Shown here in pieces: positions 8,281-15,370 of a stretch of DNA of 30,883 nucleotides (position 1 is the stretch's first letter; each line of letters starts with the position of its first letter). Position numbers and translations under genes: made by a program. This DNA is from CAYYAQ01 sp964469555. Lineage in GTDB: Bacteria; Planctomycetota; UBA1135; UBA2386. Below the pieces are notes generated by a model. It had not been told where the DNA came from. It ran no database searches and worked only from the letters and a program-made list of their open reading frames with translations. The stretch covers positions 1 through 30,883 of the forward strand of contig CAYYAQ010000055.1 in NCBI GenBank assembly GCA_964469555.1. The letters are read 5' to 3'.

Positions 8281-9282
8281 ATGGTACGCTCTTCCGCAGC
8301 TCGATCCACCTCTCCCAGCATTTCTTCCAGCGCGTCCGCTCAGGTCGCCACTCGCAAGCCCGCCGGGCGAGCCACGTCGAAGCCCCTCGTGAGCAGGGCC
8401 GTCCCGACGACCCGCGTCACAAAGAAGAAGGCCGCGAAGAGTGCGCCGGCGAAGCGGGCCCGAATGAAGAAGGTCGTGGCACCAGCGACCAAAGAATCGA
8501 CGCGGCCCGCAGCGTTGACGATGGACGACAACCTCGTTCGCCTCTGGCAGACCTACAAGCGCACCAACGACTACAACCTGCGCAATATCCTCATCGAGAT
8601 CCACATGCCGCTCGTGCGCATGATCGCCGAGCGCCTGCTGCAGACTCTCCCCAAGTCGATCGAGCTCGAGGATCTGACGAGCGCCGGCACATTCGGCCTG
8701 ATGGACGCGATCAACGGTTTCGATCTGAGCCGCGAAATCAAGTTCAAGACCTACTGCACGACTCGCATCCGTGGTTCGATCCTCGATGAGCTGCGCTCCC
8801 AGGACTGGGTGCCCCGCCTCGTCCGACTGAAGGCTCACCGACTGGAGAAGGCGATTCGATCCCTCGAGGGGAAGCTCGGTCGGGACCCCAACCAATTCGA
8901 ACTCGCTGAAGCGATGGAGATGAACCTCGACGAGCTTCAGGCCACGCGCGCGGAGGCCAAGGCCAAGACGATCTTCTCGCTCTCGGAAAAGTGGGACGAC
9001 AGCAACGACGACAACGAGATGGAAAAGGTGGAGATCCTCGCCGACAAGAAGTGCACGGATCCCGTCCAGACCATGCACCAGAAGGACGTGCTCGAGCTGA
9101 TCACGGCCAACCTCACCAAGAAAGAGCGGCTGATCATCATCATGTATTACTACGAAGGTCTCACGATGCGCGAGATCGGCGAGATCATGGAGCTGACCGA
9201 GTCCCGCGTTTGCCAGATTCACAGCAACGTGATGTCGCGGCTGAGAGCTCAGCTGGATCGCGTCAACTTACAGGTGCGCTGA
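8281..9282 (+). CDS. FliA/WhiG-class alternative sigma factor with basic N-terminal extension
   Basis: The 333-residue protein is a sigma-70 family member of the FliA (sigma-28)/WhiG class. Region 2 includes IELEDLTSAGTFGLMDAINGFD and RIRGSILDELRSQDWVPRLVR; the RIRG...LDELR...DWVPR string is the hallmark of this class. Region 3 follows, and region 4.2 is GLTMREIGEIMELTESRVCQIH. The conserved core starts near residue 81 (MDDNLVRLWQ). The first 80 residues are low-complexity, rich in Ser, Ala, Lys and Arg, and unusual for the family. ATG at 8281 is chosen because GGAG lies 8 bases before it; ATG 8521 would give a canonical-length protein. Relatives control flagella, chemotaxis or development; no flagellar gene is nearby. 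The leader carries a c-di-GMP riboswitch and a candidate sigma-28 promoter. Confidence 0.92.
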   Translation: MVRSSAARSTSPSISSSASAQVATRKPAGRATSKPLVSRAVPTTRVTKKKAAKSAPAKRARMKKVVAPATKESTRPAALTMDDNLVRLWQTYKRTNDYNLRNILIEIHMPLVRMIAERLLQTLPKSIELEDLTSAGTFGLMDAINGFDLSREIKFKTYCTTRIRGSILDELRSQDWVPRLVRLKAHRLEKAIRSLEGKLGRDPNQFELAEAMEMNLDELQATRAEAKAKTIFSLSEKWDDSNDDNEMEKVEILADKKCTDPVQTMHQKDVLELITANLTKKERLIIIMYYYEGLTMREIGEIMELTESRVCQIHSNVMSRLRAQLDRVNLQVR

Positions 9283-9319
9283 GCGGTCGCATGTGTTCGT
9301 TGCCGGCGAGGACAGGTCC

Positions 9320-9604
9320 TTACGCGATGACCGCACCGTAGACATTGCGACGGTTGTAGGGCCCGAGGAGTCGCTGGTTCATCTCTGACGTGAACTCCAC
9401 GGAATGGCTCTCGCCGTCGAAGTCCTCCCACTCGAGGAAGAAGCGCGTCGAGTATGTCTCCAGACCCCGGTGCGAACAAAACACCTTGGGCAAAGGCAAC
9501 GCCGCGGTCGCGGCGGCGATCGCCTTCACGGACTGCAAGCCACATAGGTCCGCGACGGTCTGCAGAAGACCCAGAGCCAGCAGAAACCACGCGGCCCGAC
9601 TCAT
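9320..9604 (-). CDS. Small membrane-anchored protein coupled to the fatty acid hydroxylase gene
   Basis: I do not recognise this 94-residue protein. It has one hydrophobic N-terminal segment (AAWFLLALGLLQTVADLCGL, about residues 4-23), so it is membrane-anchored or exported. A soluble tail with RFFLEWEDFDGESHSVEFTSEM and LLGPYNRRNVYGAV follows. The ATG at 9604 overlaps the TGA of the upstream hydroxylase gene as ATGA, so translational coupling is likely and the two proteins probably work together. It ends close to the 3' end of the sigma factor gene, with which it converges. Confidence 0.65.
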   Translation of the reverse strand: MSRAAWFLLALGLLQTVADLCGLQSVKAIAAATAALPLPKVFCSHRGLETYSTRFFLEWEDFDGESHSVEFTSEMNQRLLGPYNRRNVYGAVIA

Positions 9605-10428
9605 CGGTTCCCCCCCGCGAGTGGCAGAGCCGACCAACGTCGCCGCCTCTTCGGGGCGTCTGGACTCCACTCCGCGGCTTTGATCACATCAGGCATCGAC
9701 GCTCGGGGCGCCGCCAGCACGTCGAACGCCAGCAGCATTCTCCCGAGTCGACGCTCCTGCTCCGGCTCGAATCCGCATTCGCTATCGAACTCTCTCGGGT
9801 TGTGGAACGTCCCGAACATCATGTCCCAGATCGGGAGGTCACTGAAGTTGCGGAAGTGGGCCCCGCGCTCGTGATGGACACAGTGGCTTTCCGGTCTCTG
9901 GAACAGGAATCCAATCCAGTAGGGAGTGCGCGCGTTCCAATGGTAGAAGAGCTCGGCGAGGCCACTCAACAGAATCGCGCCCACGGCCGCCTCCGGCGAA
10001 AGCCCGACAAGAAAGTAGAGGATCGCGCTCGAGAGAACGCCGTTGACCAGGACTTCCAGTGGGTGCTTGTAGAAGCTCGTCACGACCTCGATACGACTCG
10101 GGCTGTGATGGACCTGGTGGAAGACCCGCCAGAGGATCGGCACGGTGTGGCGGTAGCGATGCCACCAATAAAACACGAACGTCATCGCGAAGTAGCCTGC
10201 GAACGCCCCGCCAAGGGCGCCGAGCCCTTCGGTCGCCCACGGTCGGCGTTCCAGCATCCACCCATCCCACACGCTGCCGGCGATGAACACCATCGCGGCT
10301 TGCATGCCGTTGAGCACGGCTACTCGCCACCACCACCCTCGGACCTTGGCGAGGCTCCTCCCGGGGTACCGCAGTTCGAAGACAAACATGGCGGCGGCGA
10401 TCAGGACTACGATTCCAGCGACAATCAC
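9601..10428 (-). CDS. Sterol desaturase/fatty acid hydroxylase family membrane protein
   Basis: The 275-residue polytopic membrane protein has the diiron histidine boxes of the fatty acid hydroxylase superfamily: HRYRH (residues 90-94), HQVHH (104-108) and the C-terminal HCVHH (182-186), plus H122 and H163. Members insert oxygen into, or desaturate, lipid substrates such as fatty acids, sterols or carotenoids, using molecular oxygen. The substrate here cannot be told. The start is GTG at 10428, behind a perfect AGGAGG ribosome site six bases upstream. It is divergent from etfB-etfA, whose flavoprotein can feed electrons from fatty acid oxidation; this neighbourhood hints at lipid metabolism but does not prove it. 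The gene overlaps the small membrane-protein gene downstream by four bases. Confidence 0.88.
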   Translation of the reverse strand: MIVAGIVVLIAAAMFVFELRYPGRSLAKVRGWWWRVAVLNGMQAAMVFIAGSVWDGWMLERRPWATEGLGALGGAFAGYFAMTFVFYWWHRYRHTVPILWRVFHQVHHSPSRIEVVTSFYKHPLEVLVNGVLSSAILYFLVGLSPEAAVGAILLSGLAELFYHWNARTPYWIGFLFQRPESHCVHHERGAHFRNFSDLPIWDMMFGTFHNPREFDSECGFEPEQERRLGRMLLAFDVLAAPRASMPDVIKAAEWSPDAPKRRRRWSALPLAGGNR

Positions 10429-10434
10429 GTTGCA

Positions 10435-10440
10435 CCTCCT
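10435..10440 (-). promoter_or_regulatory. Perfect Shine-Dalgarno site for the hydroxylase gene
   Basis: AGGAGG on the minus strand lies six bases before the GTG at 10428 and decides this start codon. Confidence 0.75.
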
Positions 10441-10474
10441 GTGCGAGACGGTCAGCGATAAGTGTGGCCCGGCG

Positions 10475-10529
10475 TGACGTCATGCTGGGGTGATTCATAG
10501 CTCCATATCAATAAGCATTGCTTATTGAT
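10475..10529. promoter_or_regulatory. Two operator-like palindromes between divergent transcripts
   Basis: ATCAATAAGC (10507-10516) and GCTTATTGAT (10520-10529) form a perfect 10+3+10 inverted repeat, clearly more AT-rich than its surroundings. A second, shorter palindrome, TGACGTCA, lies at 10475-10482. Their place between the divergent hydroxylase and etfBA genes fits binding of a dimeric repressor such as a TetR-, GntR- or ArsR-type protein. No such regulator is encoded in the window. Confidence 0.5.
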
Positions 10530-10622
10530 TACCCCCCACGACCTCCTCCGGACCGATCCCGAAATCGATCGAAAATCCCGATGTTGCGGGGGCATTGGGT
10601 TCAGGAGGTCCCTACACTCTGG

Positions 10623-10651
10623 CGCCCTCAGGGGCCCATACAGGGCGTTTT
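10623..10651 (+). terminator. Terminator-like hairpin in the etfB leader
   Basis: CGCCCT (10623-10628) pairs with AGGGCG (10642-10647) and is followed directly by TTTT. Upstream, GACCTCCT (10540-10547) is complementary to AGGAGGTC (10603-10610). The leader of etfB could therefore be attenuated, although the T-run is short. Confidence 0.35.
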
Positions 10652-10702
10652 GGCAATTCACGCCCGACCTCATCCCGACGCCGCACCCGCGCTCTAACGT
10701 TC

Positions 10703-11452
10703 ATGAACATAATCGTTTGCATCAAGCGTGTCCCCTCGACTACCACTGCGATCAAAGTGGCCGACGACGGCGTTTCCATCGACGGCAGCGGCGTCGAATA
10801 CGAATTGAACGCCTACGACGAGTTCGCGGTCGAGCAGGCGCTGCAGACAAAGGAAGCCGTCGGCGAAGGCGAGGTCACGGTCGTGACACTCGGGACGAGC
10901 GACGCGATCAAGGAACTGCGGGACTGCCTCGCCCGGGGAGTCGACAAGGCGGTGCTCCTCAAACATGAGGGACGCTCCGACGCATTCGCGACCGCCGAGA
11001 TGCTCGCCGCCTGGCTCGGCACTCAAAACCCCGACGTCATCTTCATGGGCAAGCAAGCCGCCGACTCGGACAACAGCCAGGTGCCACAGCGCGTGGCGAC
11101 GATCCTCGGTTTCGGATGCGTGTCCGAAGTGAAGAGCTTGTCGTTCGTGGACGGCATGTTCACGGCCGAACGCGACATCGAGGGCGGTCGCGAGATCGTC
11201 CAGTGCAAGACGCCGGCCTTGATCTCGACCAGCAAAGGACTCAACGAGCCGCGCTACGCCAACCTGAAGGGCATCATGAAAGCGAAGAAGAAGCCGTTGG
11301 AGGAGGTCGACGCCACGGCATCGGAGTCCGCGGTTTCCGTCGTCTCGCTCGAGTTGCCACCGCCGCGCGCCGCGGGCCGCATCGTCGGCGAAGGCGTCGA
11401 CGCCGTGGGCGCTCTCCTCGACGCCCTGAAGAACGAAGCCAAGATCCTATAG
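10703..11452 (+). CDS. etfB: Electron transfer flavoprotein, beta subunit
   Basis: EtfB binds AMP and, with EtfA, forms the soluble dimer that accepts electrons from acyl-CoA and other dehydrogenases and passes them on to the membrane quinone pool. The 249-residue length is standard. Typical segments are MNIIVCIKRVPST at the start, ELNAYDEFAVEQAL, MGKQAADSDNSQVPQ (the AMP/dimer region) and KTPALISTSKGLNEPRYANLKGIMKAKKKP, which includes the family's recognition loop. ATG at 10703 is chosen because the conserved N-terminus begins there, although the same frame is open further upstream. The ribosome site is weak. EtfA starts 15 bases downstream. No ETF:quinone oxidoreductase or acyl-CoA dehydrogenase gene is in the window. 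Confidence 0.95.
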   Translation: MNIIVCIKRVPSTTTAIKVADDGVSIDGSGVEYELNAYDEFAVEQALQTKEAVGEGEVTVVTLGTSDAIKELRDCLARGVDKAVLLKHEGRSDAFATAEMLAAWLGTQNPDVIFMGKQAADSDNSQVPQRVATILGFGCVSEVKSLSFVDGMFTAERDIEGGREIVQCKTPALISTSKGLNEPRYANLKGIMKAKKKPLEEVDATASESAVSVVSLELPPPRAAGRIVGEGVDAVGALLDALKNEAKIL

Positions 11453-11467
11453 CCCTCGAACGCTGCC

Positions 11468-12454
11468 ATGTCACAGAACATCGTTGTCATCGCCGAAGCT
11501 CGCTCGGACCAGCTCAAGAAACCCTCCCTGGAAGCCGTGTCCGCGGCGGTCGACCTCGCCGGCAAGATAGGTGGTCAAGTCATCGCCGTCCTGATCGGCG
11601 CCTCGCTCAACGCCGCAAAGGCCGAATTGGCCAATTCAGGAGCCCACAGAGTCGTCTGCGTCGAAGCCGATCACCTCGCGAACTACAGCGGTGACGGCTA
11701 TTGCCGCGCTGTCGTCGATGCCGTCGCCGAGCTCGATGCGGGCGCGATCCTCATGTCTCACACGGCGATGGGCAAGGACCTCGCTCCCCGTGTCGCTGCG
11801 GCGTTGAAGACGGGCCTGATCAGCGACGCGACCGCACTTCACTTCGACGACGGCAAGCTCGGCGCCACGAAACCTGTGTACGCCGGCAAGGCGTACATCA
11901 AGTGCACGTCCGAGCAGTCTCCATTCATGGCGACGCTGCGACCGAACAACTTTGAAGCGAACAGTACTGGTACTGCCGAAGTGAGCAGCGCTGCACCGTC
12001 GTTCGGAGCCGAGGAGCTCAAGGCGATCGTGACCGAAGTCGTCGCCGGCGCCGGCGCCGGCGTGCCCCTTGTGGAGGCGAAGATCGTCGTCTCCGGTGGA
12101 CGCGGCTTGAAGGACCCTGAACACTTCCGCCTCATCGAAGAGCTCGCGAGTGCGTTCGGAAGCGGCAACGCTGCGGTCGGCGCTTCGCGGGCCGTGGTCG
12201 ACGCGGGTTGGCGGCCACACCGCGAGCAAATCGGGCAGACGGGCAAGGTTGTCGCGCCGACCCTCTACATCGCGTGCGGCATCAGCGGCGCCATCCAGCA
12301 CCTCGCCGGCATAAGCACAAGCAAGTGCATCGTGGCGGTCAACAAGGACCCCGAGGCGCCGATCTTCAAGATCGCTGATTTTGGCATCGTCGGCGACGTG
12401 TTCGAGGTATTGCCAGTGCTCACCGAAGCGGTTCAGGCTGCCGTGGCCCAGTAG
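11468..12454 (+). CDS. etfA: Electron transfer flavoprotein, alpha subunit
   Basis: EtfA is the FAD-binding partner of EtfB. The 328-residue protein has the N-terminal Rossmann-like domain. Its C-terminal FAD domain carries the family signature VGASRAVVDAGW (residues 237-248), then QIGQTGKVVAPTLYIACGISGAIQHLAG (255-281) and AVNKDPEAPIFKIADFGIVGD (290-310). Together with etfB 15 bases upstream it forms an operon. About 115 bases follow before the next gene, with no obvious regulatory element. Confidence 0.96.
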   Translation: MSQNIVVIAEARSDQLKKPSLEAVSAAVDLAGKIGGQVIAVLIGASLNAAKAELANSGAHRVVCVEADHLANYSGDGYCRAVVDAVAELDAGAILMSHTAMGKDLAPRVAAALKTGLISDATALHFDDGKLGATKPVYAGKAYIKCTSEQSPFMATLRPNNFEANSTGTAEVSSAAPSFGAEELKAIVTEVVAGAGAGVPLVEAKIVVSGGRGLKDPEHFRLIEELASAFGSGNAAVGASRAVVDAGWRPHREQIGQTGKVVAPTLYIACGISGAIQHLAGISTSKCIVAVNKDPEAPIFKIADFGIVGDVFEVLPVLTEAVQAAVAQ

Positions 12455-12570
12455 CCAGGCCGGGCGACCGCCGTAGCAACGGTGCATTTGCGGGGATTCG
12501 TGTCCCCAGAACTCCGGGTAAGGGACAAAGTCCACTGCCTGTCGGCCCCTGATTCCCACCAGGATCACCC

Positions 12571-14055
12571 ATGAAGCCCACCCACGCCTTCCTCGCCACC
12601 CTGACGATACTCATCACCCTAGGCATAGCTGTCCCCGCCAATGCCCAAATCCAGTGGGCCAAGTCGGTCGACGCGGCCCTCGCGAAGGCCAAGGCCGAGA
12701 ACAAGGTGATCTTCGTCGCCCTCAACATGGACGGCGAACGCGCCAACAACCAGATGGTCGGGGAACACTACCGCGACTCGGAGATTCAGAAACTGAGCCG
12801 TCACACGATCAACCTGTTCTGCTCGAACAACGTTCACAAGAAGACCGGGAACTGCACGAGGTGCAAAGGCACGACCTGCGCGATTCACCGCGACAACGAC
12901 TTCCAGGTTCGCCGCAAGTTCCTGAACGTCGACGGCAACGAAGCCATCGTCGCGCCGCAACACCTGTTCGTGTCGCCGGAGGGCAAGATCATCACTTCCG
13001 TCTCCTACTTCATCACGAAGGGCGAGCTGGAGTGGATGTTCGTGAACGCGATCCGCGAACTGAACCCTGAGTTCGCGTGGACTCCGCGCGGACGTAGCCG
13101 AGCGCCCGAGAAGTACCTCAAGGGCGGAGCCGACAAGACAAAGGCCGAGAAGCCGCCGACAAAAGAGGAAGTCCAGAAAGCGCTCAAGGACATCAAGAAA
13201 GTCGCCGGCGCGCGTGGCGGTGGACGCGGCGGCTGGCGCGAGATTATCGAGGCAGCACAAAAGAACTCTCGCATCGTCATTCGCAGCGACGACAAGCGCG
13301 CCCTTGACTGGGGACAGAACACCCTCCGCAGCTACGGGCGGTTCCGCGATGGACTGATTCGCGACATCGGCAAGGTCTCTCCGAAACCGTGGTCCAAGGT
13401 GATTGAGGCGTACCTCACCGACACGAAGGACGAGACGAGAAAGACCGTCGCGATCGCTCTCGAACAACTCGCAAACCCGAAGTCCGTCAACCCGCTTCGC
13501 AAGGCTGCGAAGAAGGAGAAGGAAGACGACATTCTCGGGCGCATGCTGCGCGCACTCGCGGCAAGCGGACCGGGCAAGTCCACGGCAATCTCGACCGTGA
13601 CGAAGGCGGCGAAGTCACACAAGAAGGCGAGGGTTCGCGCCCACGCCATCGTCGGCGTCGGCAAGATCGAGAAGCGCGAGGCCGTCACCACGAGCCTGCG
13701 CGTGGGACTCCAGGACGAGGATGCGCTGGTGCGAACCGTGACCGCCTACGTAATCGCGATTCGACAGGACAAATCTCTCCTGGACCACCTCGTCGCGAGC
13801 CTACAGGCCGAAACCGAAGACAGCGTCAAAGCTTGGTTCGAGAAGGCGATCAACGCGGTGAAGTCCGGCGACACGAAGGCCTTCAAGAACTTCCTGCCGA
13901 AGATCCTCGACGGTAATGAACCCGGAAGCGAGATCGATCGACTGCGCGAGATGGCGGAGGACTTCGATCGAGGAGATGGCGGCAAGAAGGACGGCGAGGA
14001 CAAGGACAAGGACAAGAAGGGCAAAGACGGCGACAAAAAGAAGGAGAAGAAGTAG
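12571..14055 (+). CDS. Secreted thioredoxin-fold/HEAT-repeat protein with Lys/Asp-rich tail
   Basis: The 494-residue protein has a Sec signal peptide (residues 1-25, ending PANA-Q). A thioredoxin-like segment follows (about 28-160: VDAALAKAKAENKVIFVALNMDG), but no CxxC stands at the usual active-site position. Instead a Cys/His cluster, C95-x2-C98-x4-C103-x2-H106, lies further on and could bind metal. Residues about 240-430 are alpha-helical HEAT-like repeats (ARVRAHAIVGVGKIEKREAV and similar). The last 30 residues are almost only Lys, Asp, Gly and Glu. It probably acts outside the cytoplasmic membrane; its function is not known. Thioredoxin-fold plus HEAT proteins of this layout are common in planctomycetes. 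Start ATG 12571. Confidence 0.75.
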   Translation: MKPTHAFLATLTILITLGIAVPANAQIQWAKSVDAALAKAKAENKVIFVALNMDGERANNQMVGEHYRDSEIQKLSRHTINLFCSNNVHKKTGNCTRCKGTTCAIHRDNDFQVRRKFLNVDGNEAIVAPQHLFVSPEGKIITSVSYFITKGELEWMFVNAIRELNPEFAWTPRGRSRAPEKYLKGGADKTKAEKPPTKEEVQKALKDIKKVAGARGGGRGGWREIIEAAQKNSRIVIRSDDKRALDWGQNTLRSYGRFRDGLIRDIGKVSPKPWSKVIEAYLTDTKDETRKTVAIALEQLANPKSVNPLRKAAKKEKEDDILGRMLRALAASGPGKSTAISTVTKAAKSHKKARVRAHAIVGVGKIEKREAVTTSLRVGLQDEDALVRTVTAYVIAIRQDKSLLDHLVASLQAETEDSVKAWFEKAINAVKSGDTKAFKNFLPKILDGNEPGSEIDRLREMAEDFDRGDGGKKDGEDKDKDKKGKDGDKKKEKK

Positions 14056-14091
14056 CGCCGCCGCCAACGCGTTTCGTGCTCCCATTTGTGC

Positions 14092-15300
14092 ATGAGGACT
14101 CGCAACACCGCCGTCTGTCTCTCACTGGCCCTGCTCGCGACTAGTTGCGCCGGGTCGCTCGACCGGACAGTTCGCGCAGAGTGGCTACACGAGGGAGGCC
14201 CGCCGACGGCGATTCCGATGGACGTGTTGCCATCGAATCACATCTACGTCCCGGGCGTCATCGCCGGACAAGAAACGGAACTGCTCGTCGACACCGGCGC
14301 AGGAATCACGGTTCTGGACAACCAGTTCGCGAGGAAACTCAATCTCAAGCGATTCCGCGCGGTGACTGCGTCGGGGGTCGGTGGCACGGTGACCGGCAGC
14401 TACGTCCGCGTCCCTTCGATCCGCGTCGGGGATCTGATCCTGCGGAACGTGTTGGCGATCGCAATAAACCTCTCGCCGATCGCCCGAATCGTCGAACACG
14501 ATATCCCGGTGATCCTCGGCAAGGAGTTCTTCAAGAGCGCCGTCGTCGAGATCGACTACCCGCGGTCCCTACTGGTTTGCCACCGGCGCGAAGGATTTCG
14601 CTACAAGGGAGACGGGCGAACGGTGCCACTCCGGTCGAGTAGCTCCGGGCTGAAGAAGGTGCGCTGCCAGATCGAAGATCTTCCGTCCGCGTGGTTCCAA
14701 CTCGACACAGGCAGCGGGAGGTCGGTCAGCGTGTTTCAGGAGTACGCAGCTCGCCACGGAATCCTCGAGGGGCGCACTCCGCGATCCACCAGGATTGGCG
14801 GCGGCGTGGGTGGGTTCGCTACAGAGTCGGTGGCGTCCATGCGCAAGTTCACATTCGCGGGATTCGATCTACACGAAGTGCCGGCGAACTTTCCGACACC
14901 GGATACAGGGGCCTTCGTGAACAAGCCATACGCGGGAAACCTGGGCGGCGGAATCCTGCGACGCTTTCATCTGTGGATCGACTTCGATCGAAACCGGATG
15001 CACGTCGAGGCAGGCCCAAAGATCCACGTGCCGTTCGACCGCGACCGCCTCGGGCTCGTCACACTGGTTCGCGGCAGGGCGCTCGTCGTCTTGCACGCGT
15101 CACCGGGAAGCCCCGCTGAGAAGGCGGGCATCAGACGTGGGGCGAAGCTCGTACGCGTCGACGACCACCCCGGTTCCCCCGACCAGTTGCGGAAGCTGCT
15201 GCGCGACGCCTCGAGGCGGCCAGACGGTGCGACGGTCCGGATCCGCGACGCCGAAGGCAAGGACCACCGCATCACTTTGGCGACGCACTACAAACCGTGA
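14092..15300 (+). CDS. Lipoprotein with two retropepsin-like aspartyl protease lobes and a PDZ domain
   Basis: The 402-residue protein starts with a lipoprotein signal (LALLATSC, lipid-modified C19). Two retropepsin-like halves follow. The first has LLVDTGAGITVLD (DTG at 67-69) and ILGKEFF (141-147). The second has FQLDTGSGRSVSV (DTG at 205-207) and NLGGGILRRF (283-292). Both catalytic aspartates are thus present in one chain, which could work as a monomer, unlike homodimeric retropepsins. A PDZ domain (about 325-400: ALVVLHASPGSPAEKAGIRRGAKLVRVDD) closes the protein. It is likely a surface or periplasmic protease; the substrate is unknown. It begins 36 bases after the thioredoxin/HEAT gene, so the two may be co-transcribed. 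ATG 14092 is preferred over TTG 14086. Confidence 0.85.
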   Translation: MRTRNTAVCLSLALLATSCAGSLDRTVRAEWLHEGGPPTAIPMDVLPSNHIYVPGVIAGQETELLVDTGAGITVLDNQFARKLNLKRFRAVTASGVGGTVTGSYVRVPSIRVGDLILRNVLAIAINLSPIARIVEHDIPVILGKEFFKSAVVEIDYPRSLLVCHRREGFRYKGDGRTVPLRSSSSGLKKVRCQIEDLPSAWFQLDTGSGRSVSVFQEYAARHGILEGRTPRSTRIGGGVGGFATESVASMRKFTFAGFDLHEVPANFPTPDTGAFVNKPYAGNLGGGILRRFHLWIDFDRNRMHVEAGPKIHVPFDRDRLGLVTLVRGRALVVLHASPGSPAEKAGIRRGAKLVRVDDHPGSPDQLRKLLRDASRRPDGATVRIRDAEGKDHRITLATHYKP

Positions 15301-15316
15301 ACCCGCGATACCGCAC

Positions 15317-15370
15317 CTAGCCCGCTTCTCTCACCATCTCGCTACGAGGCTGGCGAGAGAAGCGGGCTAG
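15317..15370. terminator. Perfect 16-bp stem between convergent genes, probable bidirectional terminator
   Basis: CTAGCCCGCTTCTCTC (15317-15332) and its exact complement (15355-15370) enclose a 22-base loop. The stem overlaps the stop codon of the sialidase gene and lies 16 bases after the protease gene stop. No long T-run follows. Confidence 0.6.

Noticed and set aside
8101..9222. Minus-strand open frame of 373 codons
   Set aside because: It lies opposite the sigma factor gene, whose regions 2 and 4 are unmistakable, and its N- and C-terminal parts lack any domain.
9454..10461. Plus-strand open frame of 335 codons
   Set aside because: It is antisense to the hydroxylase gene with complete histidine boxes; the translation is low-complexity Arg/Pro/Glu.
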